Below, piece by piece: positions 1 to 6,645 of a stretch of 14,132 nt of DNA. Below the pieces are notes generated by a model that ran no database searches, had not been told where the DNA came from, and saw only the letters and a list, made by a program, of their open reading frames with translations. How positions within the stretch are numbered: the stretch's first letter is position 1; every line of letters starts with the position of its first letter. A program made the position numbers and the translations under genes. Source of the stretch: an uncultured Oscillospiraceae bacterium (GTDB taxonomy: Bacteria > Bacillota > Clostridia > Oscillospirales > Acutalibacteraceae); the NCBI GenBank assembly GCA_900543795.1, contig UQSH01000043.1, positions 1-14,132 of the forward strand. Reading direction: 5' to 3'.

Positions 1-223
1 CCGAGTAAAAAACGGAATTGCGCCCGTCTGCTTCGGCGTTGAGAAACGAGGCGAATTTCGTTTTCCTGCAAGCAGAGTTGTGTAACGACACCACCCCCGA
101 GTAAAAAACGGAATTGCGCCCGTCTGCTTCGGCGTTGAGAAACGAGGCGAAATTTCGTTTTCTTGCGAGCAGGAGCTGTGTAACGACACTTCCCCCGAGT
201 AAAAAACGGAATTGCGCCCGTTT
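1..223. repeat. ~97-bp tandem repeat, two full copies plus a partial third
   Basis: Unit 1 (1-96, 96 bp) and unit 2 (97-194, 98 bp) are nearly identical; a third copy begins at 195 and diverges after about 221. Every copy opens with CCGAGTAAAAAACGGAATTG. Differences are scattered substitutions and small indels, so the frame is not conserved between copies and coding is unlikely. Each unit carries short inverted repeats, for example AAACGA...TCGTTT around 141-160 and GTGT-AACG-ACAC near its end. The left boundary lies outside the window, so the total copy number is unknown. Confidence 0.9.
199..223 (-). terminator. Intrinsic terminator candidate for the small minus-strand gene pair
   Basis: Read on the minus strand, AAACGG (218-223) pairs with CCGTTT (204-209) around an 8-nt loop and runs into a T-stretch. 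It lies 18 bp past the stop of the 68-aa gene. The stem is short (6 bp). The sequence is the start of the third tandem-repeat copy, so copies 1 and 2 carry weaker versions with only ACGG/CCGT pairing. Confidence 0.45.
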
Positions 224-240
224 ATCCGAGCCGAAAAAAG

Positions 241-447
241 TTATTGCTTGTTTTCTTCGCCATATTCCTTTGCATATTCAACATTTTCCTCGCATGGAAT
301 AGGTATTCCCATTGCGGTGCGCTCGTCTGCCTGAATAATAGGATTGCTGACAAAGGAGGAATATTTATTAGTTAAGCTTTTATTTAAGCGATATTTCTTT
401 TTGTAGCTTCCGTTCGGCGAGCTAACCGCCTTATTCTTTTTGAGCAT
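241..447 (-). CDS. Small protein, DUF3787-like (68 aa)
   Basis: This is a 68-residue protein with a basic N-terminal half (MLKKNKAVSS, KKKYRLNK) and an acidic C-terminus. The tail, GIPIPCEENVEYAKEYGEEN, resembles the end of DUF3787 proteins as I remember it (IP followed by a Val/Ala-Lys-Glu helix and an ENK-like end). Those are small Clostridia proteins, some described as spore-surface associated. The expected Trp in the central part is absent, so the match is partial. The ATG at 445-447 lies inside the end of the upstream 54-aa gene, overlapping it by 17 nt in another frame, which suggests translational coupling. There is no signal peptide or membrane segment. Function is unknown; a spore role is only an inference from the family. 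Confidence 0.6.
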   Translation of the reverse strand: MLKKNKAVSSPNGSYKKKYRLNKSLTNKYSSFVSNPIIQADERTAMGIPIPCEENVEYAKEYGEENKQ

Positions 448-595
448 CTGTTACACCGAATTCCTTTACAACCTGCTTTAAGTCGGCAAGGCTGTTTATT
501 TTTGCTCCGCTTTGAATTATATTAGAACGAACGCTTTGCGGGAGCGAATGAAAATATTCGTTCATTTCCTGAGTTAAATTAAATATATCGGGCAT
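431..595 (-). CDS. Small conserved-looking protein, 54 aa
   Basis: This reading frame encodes 54 residues beginning MPDIFNLTQEMNEYFHSLPQ and ending VTDAQKE. The start ATG at 593-595 is preceded by a strong ribosome site, AAAGGAGA at 603-610, eight bases upstream, better than that of the overlapping downstream gene. The sequence suggests a compact all-helical protein: an amphipathic first helix, an SLPQSVRSNIIQSG turn-helix, then a short Leu/Val-rich helix. No cysteines, signal peptide or membrane segment are present. It resembles tiny hypothetical proteins I associate with Clostridia genomes, but I cannot name a family. Together with the 68-aa gene it forms a two-gene minus-strand operon. The coding call rests on the ribosome site, the overlap and the protein-like composition. 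Confidence 0.7.
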   Translation of the reverse strand: MPDIFNLTQEMNEYFHSLPQSVRSNIIQSGAKINSLADLKQVVKEFGVTDAQKE

Positions 596-726
596 ATATT
601 TTTCTCCTTTCTGATTTTATAATATTATTATTCCTAATAAAAAAAGCTTTATATATCAGGCAAATTATAAAAATTTATCAAATTTTGGGTAAAATTATAA
701 TAAAACGATTTATAAGATTTTTACAC

Positions 727-755
727 TTTTTAATTTTTGTAATAATAATTGTCAA
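727..755 (-). promoter_or_regulatory. Possible sigma-A promoter for the 54-aa/68-aa operon
   Basis: On the minus strand a perfect TTGACA (750-755) is followed after 17 bases by TAAAAA (727-732), a 4/6 match to TATAAT. It would give a leader of about 125 nt. The region is very AT-rich, so chance matches to the -10 are common. Confidence 0.35.
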
Positions 756-789
756 GTTATTCAAGGCAATTTTGTTTATTGTGTTCATA

Positions 790-856
790 TATTACAAAAT
801 TGTTACAAAATGCTTGTTAATTTTTAACATAGATTAAAAAGTTACAAATATGTTAC
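790..856 (+). promoter_or_regulatory. Two 11-bp-phased TTAC direct-repeat pairs upstream of the CHAP gene
   Basis: Two pairs of half-sites occur: TATTAC-AAAAT-TGTTAC (790-806) and AGTTAC-AAATA-TGTTAC (840-856). Each has hexamers separated by five bases, and the pairs lie about 50 bp apart. The arrangement resembles the WalR (YycF) box, TGTWAH-N5-TGTWAH, recognised by an OmpR-family regulator of wall hydrolases; the first half-site deviates at one or two bases. The downstream gene encodes a wall hydrolase, which fits. A -10-like TACAAT (854-859) overlaps the second pair. The sites are seen; the regulator is inferred. Confidence 0.45.
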
Positions 857-865
857 AATTTTAAC

Positions 866-953
866 CGTTGTGGGTCAACGACCGGCAGGCACTTAAAAAA
901 TCAAACGACAATCCATACTTAGTATTTGTAAATAAATAAAGCAAATACTGCCG
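866..953 (+). promoter_or_regulatory. Structured leader immediately upstream of the CHAP gene
   Basis: Three pairings can be drawn. CGTTG (866-870) pairs with CAACG (876-880) around TGGGT. AGTATTTG (921-928) pairs with CAAATACT (942-949), an 8-bp stem. CGGC (883-886) can pair with GCCG (950-953), enclosing the second stem. The structure ends directly against the ribosome site GAGGAGG at 953-959, so it could modulate translation. I could not match it to a known riboswitch class. The rest of 596-964 is AT-rich spacer without a convincing gene. Confidence 0.4.
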
Positions 954-964
954 AGGAGGAAAAT

Positions 965-1636
965 ATGAAATTATTAAAATCTGCACTGCTTACCGTATTA
1001 ACACTTTTAATCTTAATATCAGCATTTCCAACCGTTGCTATGGCGCAGGAGGACGGCTTTGAGGCAAGGCTGACTGCACCAAGCAGAAGCTCTTCCTATT
1101 ATAATAGAACGCTTAATGTTTTTTCGCAGACGGGCTACGGAATGCCAAACTGCACCGCATACGCTTTCGGAAGAATTTATGAAATCACGGGCGAAAAGCC
1201 TTTAATCACAAGAGGAAACGCCGGTTCGTGGTGGAAAATCAACAAATCAAACGGCTATTATAGCTACGGACAGGAGCCTCAAGAGGGTGCTATTGCCTGT
1301 TGGAGCAACCATGTTGCCGTTGTTGAAAAGATTGACGGAAGCACCGTTACCTGCTCACAATCGCATTGGAGAGGAACCTATTTTGACACCTGCACCTTTA
1401 CAAGCGGAGCATCACATTTTGGGCAAAAATTCTATGGTTATATTTACGCCTGTGAGGATTATTTGAATGCTTTGGAGGAAGAAGCAGAGGAAGTGCAGGG
1501 TGCATACAAAAAGGAAAAGCCCCAATACAAGGAGGTTACAGCAAATCAAGCAACCTTTGGAAAAATTGATTTAACCTCGCAGGAGGATGAAGAAATTTTA
1601 ATAAACAGCGTTGTGCTTAAAAACGCAATAGCGTAA
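965..1636 (+). CDS. Secreted CHAP-domain peptidoglycan hydrolase
   Basis: This 223-aa protein is predicted to act outside the membrane, cutting peptidoglycan as an amidase or endopeptidase. Residues 1-27 form a signal peptide: KLLKS, a Leu/Ile-rich core, then a likely cleavage after AMA. A CHAP domain follows at about 45-165. The candidate catalytic Cys63 sits in PNCTAYAFGR, typical of the family, and His116 sits in WSNHVAVVEKIDG. The region after about 165 is an acidic, Lys-rich tail with no recognised wall-binding repeat, so how it is retained at the wall is unclear. The start ATG has AGGAGG five bases upstream. It appears monocistronic: a structured leader and phased repeats precede it and a terminator follows. 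The exact bond cleaved cannot be told from sequence. Confidence 0.87.
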   Translation: MKLLKSALLTVLTLLILISAFPTVAMAQEDGFEARLTAPSRSSSYYNRTLNVFSQTGYGMPNCTAYAFGRIYEITGEKPLITRGNAGSWWKINKSNGYYSYGQEPQEGAIACWSNHVAVVEKIDGSTVTCSQSHWRGTYFDTCTFTSGASHFGQKFYGYIYACEDYLNALEEEAEEVQGAYKKEKPQYKEVTANQATFGKIDLTSQEDEEILINSVVLKNAIA

Positions 1637-1676
1637 TGTATAATGTAATTAATAATATTAAAAATAATGCAATTTT

Positions 1677-1704
1677 AAAGCAGTGCTTCGGCGCTGCTTT
1701 TTTT
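1677..1704 (+). terminator. Intrinsic terminator of the CHAP gene
   Basis: AGCAGTGC (1679-1686) pairs with GCGCTGCT (1691-1698) as 8 bp with one G-T pair around a TTCG tetraloop, followed by seven T residues. It separates the CHAP gene from the heat-shock operon. Confidence 0.92.
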
Positions 1705-1770
1705 ATTTGCACTCTCCGGGGCAAAGTGATAATCATTTCCTTTGTTCACAATTTATTTTCAAAAAAAGTG

Positions 1771-1797
1771 TTGACAAAAGAAAACTTTGGATATAAT
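1771..1797 (+). promoter_or_regulatory. Vegetative promoter of the hrcA operon
   Basis: A perfect TTGACA (1771-1776) and perfect TATAAT (1792-1797) are separated by 15 bases, shorter than the optimal 17. The CIRCE operator starts 14 bases after the -10, over the expected transcription start, as usual for HrcA-repressed promoters. Confidence 0.85.
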
Positions 1798-1810
1798 ATA
1801 TGTAATAGAG

Positions 1811-1837
1811 TTAGCACTCGAACAGTTAGAGTGCTAA
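1811..1837 (+). promoter_or_regulatory. CIRCE operator (HrcA binding site)
   Basis: TTAGCACTC (1811-1819), nine bases, then GAGTGCTAA (1829-1837) is a perfect match to the CIRCE consensus. HrcA binds it as a dimer and represses the operon. In studied systems heat titrates the chaperonin needed to keep HrcA active, so repression lifts. The site begins 50 bp upstream of the hrcA start codon and its transcript can also form a hairpin in the leader. Confidence 0.98.
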
Positions 1838-1860
1838 CGGTTAAAAGGATGGTGAAGGGA

Positions 1861-2898
1861 ATGATAGGCGAGCGCCAGGCAGCAATACTCAGCTTGATTA
1901 TTGACAGTTATATTAAAACCGGCGAGCCAATAGGCTCGAAAACGCTTGCAAATCTTCTTCCCTATAAAATTTCAAGCGCCACAATAAGAAACGAAATGGC
2001 TTATCTTTCGGAGCTTGGTCTTCTTGAACAGATGCACACAAGCGGCGGAAGAATTCCCAGCAAGGCGTCTTACAGATATTATGTTAACAACCTTATGATT
2101 GAAGAGCCGCTTGATGCACTTGAAAGGGAAAAAATCAGCGAATTTCTTTCGGTTAATGCAAGCGACCCGCAAAGGCTTTTAAAGGACGCCGTTTCGCTTT
2201 TAGCAGAGGAAACAAACTGCACCGCATTTTACTGCACGGTTAAGGATGAGCTTGACTGTATTCAGGGAGTTGAAATTATCCCCGCAGGAAGCTCAAAGGC
2301 AATGATTGTTATGCTGACCGTGGGCGGAAAAATCAGATCGTCTGTTTGCAGGCTTAACTGCCCTGCCGACGATGAATTTAAAGCCTTGTTTTACAGGATA
2401 ATGGCGGATTATTTTATCGGCACACCGCTGAGCGATGTTAATCTTGTTCTTATACAAAGCACCGCTCCCGCCCTTAAAGACAGGATATTTGATATGCTCC
2501 CCGTTTTAACAAGTCTTTGCTCATTATGCAAGGAGGCTTACGAGCCTGCACTTTTCATTGAGGGAGAAACAAATCTTCTTTCCCACGAAGAGCTTTCCGG
2601 CGAGGTTTACAAGCTTTTATCCTTCCTTGCAGACAAGGAGCAATTTAAGAGGCATCTTGCTCAATATGCAAAATACGGAAAGGAATTTGAGCTGCTGATA
2701 GGCAATGAAAATTATCATCCGCTTCTTAAAAACACTTCAACCGTTTTGGCTAAATATAATTATAACAACAGCCAATCGGCGGTTTTAGGCATTATAGGCT
2801 CAACAAGAATTGATTATTCTTCAATTCTTCCGAGAGTTGAATATATAATGAAAACAGTTAAAAAATTTCTCCAAGAAGGAGGCGCACAATTTGAGTAA
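1861..2898 (+). CDS. hrcA: Heat-inducible transcription repressor HrcA
   Basis: This 345-aa protein, within the usual 340-350 range, is the repressor that binds CIRCE upstream of its own operon. The N-terminal winged helix is evident at about 1-75: an SYIKTGEPIGSKTLA segment, then the recognition region SSATIRNEMAYLSELGLLE and SGGRIPSKASYRYYV. The C-terminal GSTRIDYSSILPRVEYI segment matches the family's conserved ending. The open frame extends upstream through the promoter and CIRCE, so the start must be downstream. ATG 1861 gives the family-like start MIGERQAAIL and has AAGGATGG about eight bases upstream; ATG 1849 is less likely. It is first in the operon and overlaps grpE by 8 nt. Confidence 0.97.
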   Translation: MIGERQAAILSLIIDSYIKTGEPIGSKTLANLLPYKISSATIRNEMAYLSELGLLEQMHTSGGRIPSKASYRYYVNNLMIEEPLDALEREKISEFLSVNASDPQRLLKDAVSLLAEETNCTAFYCTVKDELDCIQGVEIIPAGSSKAMIVMLTVGGKIRSSVCRLNCPADDEFKALFYRIMADYFIGTPLSDVNLVLIQSTAPALKDRIFDMLPVLTSLCSLCKEAYEPALFIEGETNLLSHEELSGEVYKLLSFLADKEQFKRHLAQYAKYGKEFELLIGNENYHPLLKNTSTVLAKYNYNNSQSAVLGIIGSTRIDYSSILPRVEYIMKTVKKFLQEGGAQFE

Positions 2899-3439
2899 AA
2901 AAGAGAAAAACGAAAAAGTAGAAAAGGAAGAAACAAAAAATCCAAAGCAGGAAAACGGCGAAAAGCCGGATAATTCCGAAAAAAAAGCCAACAAGGCCGA
3001 AAAGGAAAATCCGCTTCAAAAGGAGCTTGACGAGGTTAACGACCGACTTTTACGACTCACTGCCGAATATTCAAACTTTAAAAGGCGCAGTGAAAAGGAA
3101 AAGCAGGACGCTTATGCCTTTGCAAAGGCAGACACCGTTAAGGAGCTTTTACCGATGATTGATAATTTTGAAAGAGCACTTGCAAACGAAAGCGAGGATT
3201 ATGAGGCTCTCAAAAAGGGAGTTCAAATGATTTTCGATAGCTTGATGGCAAGCCTTTCAAAGCTTGATGTTGAGGTTTACGGCGAAGCGGGAGATATTTT
3301 CGACCCTAATCTTCACAATGCCGTTATGCACATTGAAGACGAAGACTTCAAGGACGGCGAAATAGTTGATGTGTTCCAAAAGGGATACAAGGTTGGCGAC
3401 AGGATTATCAGACCTGCAATGGTTAAATCAGCAAACTGA
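2891..3439 (+). CDS. grpE: Nucleotide exchange factor GrpE
   Basis: GrpE (182 aa) releases ADP from DnaK and acts as a dimer. Residues 1-45 are a charged Lys/Glu-rich tail likely to be disordered. About 45-95 is the long coiled-coil helix (LQKELDEVNDRLLRLTAEYS, then FKRRSEKEKQDAY). The C-terminal beta domain ends with the GrpE signature around GYKVGDRIIRPAMVKSAN. Translation starts at TTG 2891, overlapping the last codons of hrcA. AGGAGG at 2878-2883 lies about seven bases upstream, and no ATG has a comparable site, so coupling to hrcA is likely. It is followed after 28 bp by dnaK. Confidence 0.97.
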   Translation: MSKKEKNEKVEKEETKNPKQENGEKPDNSEKKANKAEKENPLQKELDEVNDRLLRLTAEYSNFKRRSEKEKQDAYAFAKADTVKELLPMIDNFERALANESEDYEALKKGVQMIFDSLMASLSKLDVEVYGEAGDIFDPNLHNAVMHIEDEDFKDGEIVDVFQKGYKVGDRIIRPAMVKSAN

Positions 3440-3467
3440 TTAATATATTTTTAGGAGGATTATTATT

Positions 3468-5309
3468 ATGGGAAAAATTATTGGTATTGATTTAGGAACA
3501 ACAAACAGCTGCGTAAGCGTTATTGAGGGCGGCGAAGCCGTTGTTATTGCAAACGCAGAGGGCGCAAGAACAACTCCGTCTGTTGTTGCATTCAGCAAGG
3601 ACGGCGAAAGAATGGTTGGCAATGTTGCAAAGCGCCAGGCTATCACAAACCCGGACAGAACAATCAGCTCTATTAAGAGACATATGGGCTCTGACTACAA
3701 GGTTGACATTGACGGCAAGGCATACACTCCTCAGGAAATTTCCGCAATCATTCTTCAAAAGCTTAAAGCAGACGCAGAAAGCTATCTCGGAGAAAAGGTT
3801 ACCGAGGCGGTTATTACCGTTCCTGCCTACTTTACAGACGCACAGCGCCAGGCAACAAAGGACGCAGGCAAGATTGCAGGACTTGATGTTAAAAGAATTA
3901 TCAACGAGCCTACTGCCGCAGCTCTTGCATTCGGCATAGACAAGGAGGACGACCAAAAGGTTATGGTTTATGACCTTGGCGGCGGTACCTTTGATGTTTC
4001 CATTATCGAGATGGGCGACGGTGTTCAGGAGGTTCTTGCAACTGCAGGTAACAACAGACTCGGCGGCGATGATTTTGACAAAAAGGTTATGGACTGGATT
4101 GTTTCCGAATTCAAGAAAACAAACGGCATTGACCTTTCAAGCGATAAGATGGCTATGCAGAGAGTTAAGGAAGCGGCTGAAAAGGCAAAAATTGATCTTT
4201 CAGGTATGACAACCGCACAAATTTCTCTTCCGTTCATTACTCAGGACGCAACAGGCCCGAAGCACCTTGAGCTCACTCTTACAAGAGCGCAGTTTAATCA
4301 AATGACCGCAGACCTTGTTGAAGCAACAATGGGCCCCGTTCGTCAGGCTATGAAGGACAGCGGACTTTCAATGAGTGAAATTGACAAGGTTCTTCTTGTC
4401 GGCGGCTCAACCCGTATTCCTGCCGTTCAGGAAGCAATTGAAAAATTCAGCGGCAAGAAGCCGTTTAAGGGCATCAACCCCGATGAGTGTGTTGCTATGG
4501 GTGCAGCTCTTCAAGGCGGTGTTCTTGGCGGAGATGTTAAGGGGCTTCTTCTTCTTGATGTTACTCCCCTTTCCCTCGGTATTGAAACAATGGGCGGAGT
4601 AAACACCGTTATTATCGAAAGAAACACAACTATTCCCACAAAGAAATCACAGATTTTCTCTACTGCGGCAGACAACCAAACATCTGTTGAGGTTCATGTT
4701 CTTCAAGGTGAAAGACAGTTTGCAAAGGACAACAAAACACTTGGTATGTTCCATCTTGACGGTATTCTTCCGGCAAGAAGAGGCGTTCCGCAAATTGAGG
4801 TTACCTTTGATATTGACGCAAACGGCATTGTTCATGTTTCCGCAAAGGATCTTGGAACAGGCAAGGAGCAGCACATAAGCATCACAGCCTCCTCAAATAT
4901 GAGCAAGGAGGATATTGAAAAGGCTGTTAAGGAAGCAGAGCAGTTTGCAGAAGAGGATAAGAAGAAGAGAGAGGCAGTTGACCTTAAAAACAACGCAGAG
5001 CAGCTTGCTTATCAAACAGAGCAGCTTCTTTCCGAAAACGGCGATAAGTTTACCGCAGACGATAAATCAGCTCTTGAAACAAAGGTTGCCGCTCTTAAAG
5101 AGGCATTAAACGGCGACAACACAGACGCTATTAAATCAGCACAGGATGACCTTCAAAACAAATTCTATGAGGTTTCACAGAAGCTTTATCAGGCCGCACA
5201 GGCGGCTCAGGGCGCAGACGCACAGGGTGCTCCCGGCGCAGACCCGAACGCACAGGCAGGCGGCGACGGCTACACAGACGCTGATTTCACAGAGGTTGAC
5301 GACAACTGA
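3468..5309 (+). CDS. dnaK: Chaperone DnaK (Hsp70)
   Basis: DnaK (613 aa) is the ATP-dependent Hsp70 that binds exposed hydrophobic segments and works with DnaJ and GrpE. The nucleotide-binding domain spans about 1-358. It contains phosphate-1 (IGIDLGTTNSC, from residue 5), phosphate-2 (DLGGGTFDVS, from Asp169) and the adenosine motif (LLVGGSTRIP, near 309-318). The interdomain linker is the LLLLDVTPLSL segment around residue 364. The substrate-binding beta domain and helical lid follow, then a Gly/Ala/Gln-rich tail ending EVDDN. The length of about 610 residues fits Gram-positive DnaK, which lacks the short N-terminal insertion of proteobacteria. An AGGAGG at 3453-3458 precedes the ATG. Confidence 0.99.
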   Translation: MGKIIGIDLGTTNSCVSVIEGGEAVVIANAEGARTTPSVVAFSKDGERMVGNVAKRQAITNPDRTISSIKRHMGSDYKVDIDGKAYTPQEISAIILQKLKADAESYLGEKVTEAVITVPAYFTDAQRQATKDAGKIAGLDVKRIINEPTAAALAFGIDKEDDQKVMVYDLGGGTFDVSIIEMGDGVQEVLATAGNNRLGGDDFDKKVMDWIVSEFKKTNGIDLSSDKMAMQRVKEAAEKAKIDLSGMTTAQISLPFITQDATGPKHLELTLTRAQFNQMTADLVEATMGPVRQAMKDSGLSMSEIDKVLLVGGSTRIPAVQEAIEKFSGKKPFKGINPDECVAMGAALQGGVLGGDVKGLLLLDVTPLSLGIETMGGVNTVIIERNTTIPTKKSQIFSTAADNQTSVEVHVLQGERQFAKDNKTLGMFHLDGILPARRGVPQIEVTFDIDANGIVHVSAKDLGTGKEQHISITASSNMSKEDIEKAVKEAEQFAEEDKKKREAVDLKNNAEQLAYQTEQLLSENGDKFTADDKSALETKVAALKEALNGDNTDAIKSAQDDLQNKFYEVSQKLYQAAQAAQGADAQGAPGADPNAQAGGDGYTDADFTEVDDN

Positions 5310-5353
5310 TAAAAAAACAGGTATTAGTTGTTTTCCATTTTTCTCCCCTAACA

Positions 5354-5394
5354 GATAAAAGGGTGGCGGGGTTGTATGCCGCCACCCTTTTATC
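5354..5394 (+). terminator. 16-bp perfect hairpin between dnaK and dnaJ
   Basis: GATAAAAGGGTGGCGG (5354-5369) pairs perfectly with 5379-5394 around a 9-nt loop. The 3' arm ends CCCTTTTATC, so a U-rich stretch lies inside the stem but no further long T-run follows. It lies 44 bp after dnaK and 29 bp before dnaJ. It could partially terminate, protect the dnaK message end, or be a processing site, lowering DnaJ relative to DnaK. Which applies cannot be decided from sequence. Confidence 0.7.
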
Positions 5395-5423
5395 TAATTA
5401 TTATAAACATACGGAGGCACAAT

Positions 5424-6563
5424 ATGGCCGAAGAAAAGCGAGATTATTACGAGGTGCTCGGAGTTCAAAAGGGTGCTTCGGACGACGAGATAAAAAAAGC
5501 ATACAGAAAAACGGCAAAAAAATATCATCCCGACCTTCATCCCGACGATAAGGAAGCAGAGGAAAAATTCAAGGAATGTAACGAAGCCTACGAGGTTTTA
5601 TCCGACCCGCAAAAAAAAGCAAGATATGACCAATTCGGCTTTGCAGGAGTTGACCCGAATTACGGCGCAGGCCAAGGCGGCGCAGGCGGCTACGGCTTTG
5701 ACGGCGACATTGATTTGGGCGATATTTTCTCTTCATTTTTCGGCGGCTTTGGCGGCTTCGGAGGAAAAAATCCGAATGCTCCTCAGCGTGGACGCGATAT
5801 TCAGATTACGGTTTCGCTGACCTTTGAGGAAGCGGCAAAGGGCTGCAAGAAGGAGATTGAGGTTCCTAAGATTGAGGATTGCAGTGAATGCGGAGGAACA
5901 GGTGCGGCAAAGGGCACCTCGCCTAAAACCTGCCCCGATTGCGGCGGACGGGGTGTTGTTAATGTTCAAAGCAGAACTGCTTTCGGAGTTATGAGTACTC
6001 AACGCACCTGCTCAACCTGCGGCGGACGGGGAAGGATTATTGAAAATCCGTGCCACAAATGTGCAGGCAAGGGCAAGGTTAGACGCAAAAATAAAATTAC
6101 CGTTGATATTCCTGCCGGCATTGATGAGGACAGAATTATCAATATGAGAGGCTACGGCGACAGCGGCTTCAACGGCGGACCTGCCGGAGATTTAAAGGTT
6201 GCCGTTGATATTAAGCCACATCCTCACTTTAAGAGAGACGGCTATAATGTTTGGTATGAAAAGCATGTTTCATTTGTTGAGGCAACCTTGGGAGCAGAGC
6301 TTCAGGTGCCCACGCTTGACGGCAATGTTAAATATACAATGCCTGCCGGAACACAGCCAAACGATGTTTTCAAGCTTAAAGGCAAGGGCATTCAAAAGCT
6401 TAATTCCGTTGGCAGAGGCGACCAGCTTGTGCGCATTATAGTTGACATTCCAAAATCACTTACGCACGAGCAAAAGCATCTTCTTATGCAATTTGACAAG
6501 GATTACATTCCGCCGAAAAATCCTTCAAAGGAAGGTTTTTTTGACAAATTCAAAAAGAAATAA
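5424..6563 (+). CDS. dnaJ: Co-chaperone DnaJ (Hsp40)
   Basis: DnaJ (379 aa, type I) delivers clients to DnaK and stimulates its ATPase. The J domain is at about 6-70 with HPD at 35-37. A Gly/Phe-rich linker follows at about 75-115 (GFGGFGG). The zinc region at 153-217 holds all four CxxCxGxG motifs: CSECGGTG, CPDCGGRG, CSTCGGRG and CHKCAGKG. The C-terminal substrate domains contain DIPAGIDEDR and RGDQLVRI. The frame is open further upstream through the dnaK-dnaJ hairpin, but ATG 5424 gives the normal start and has ACGGAGG six bases upstream. It is the last gene of the chaperone operon, followed by a hairpin. Confidence 0.98.
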   Translation: MAEEKRDYYEVLGVQKGASDDEIKKAYRKTAKKYHPDLHPDDKEAEEKFKECNEAYEVLSDPQKKARYDQFGFAGVDPNYGAGQGGAGGYGFDGDIDLGDIFSSFFGGFGGFGGKNPNAPQRGRDIQITVSLTFEEAAKGCKKEIEVPKIEDCSECGGTGAAKGTSPKTCPDCGGRGVVNVQSRTAFGVMSTQRTCSTCGGRGRIIENPCHKCAGKGKVRRKNKITVDIPAGIDEDRIINMRGYGDSGFNGGPAGDLKVAVDIKPHPHFKRDGYNVWYEKHVSFVEATLGAELQVPTLDGNVKYTMPAGTQPNDVFKLKGKGIQKLNSVGRGDQLVRIIVDIPKSLTHEQKHLLMQFDKDYIPPKNPSKEGFFDKFKKK

Positions 6564-6582
6564 TATAATATAGCTAACACTT

Positions 6583-6610
6583 AAATCCGTATAATTATTT
6601 ATACGGATTT
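6583..6610 (+). terminator. Hairpin after dnaJ, probable operon terminator
   Basis: AAATCCGTATAA (6583-6594) pairs perfectly with 6599-6610 around TTAT. The stem is 12 bp but AT-rich, and the downstream T-run is short (ATTT then mixed), so termination may be incomplete. It lies 20 bp after the dnaJ stop and 36 bp before ugd. Confidence 0.65.
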
Positions 6611-6645
6611 ATCTGCCTATTTTGTATTTTAGAGAGGAAGCAAAA

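Noticed and set aside
1..223. CRISPR array
   Set aside because: Units are ~97 bp and similar throughout, without unique spacers alternating with short repeats.
114..302. 62-codon plus-strand frame in the tandem repeats
   Set aside because: It runs from the repeat array into the antisense of the 68-aa gene, and the repeat units have different lengths, so the frame is not maintained.
840..960. c-di-AMP (ydaO) or c-di-GMP riboswitch before the CHAP gene
   Set aside because: The conserved sequence elements I know for these classes are not present, so only an unclassified structured leader is reported.
1636..1860. N-terminal extension of HrcA through the promoter and CIRCE
   Set aside because: The extension would cover the terminator, promoter and operator; the family start matches ATG 1861.
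3492..3956. Long antisense frame (154 codons) inside dnaK
   Set aside because: It is Cys/Asn-rich shadow coding opposite a highly conserved gene, with no ribosome site; typical of codon-bias shadows.
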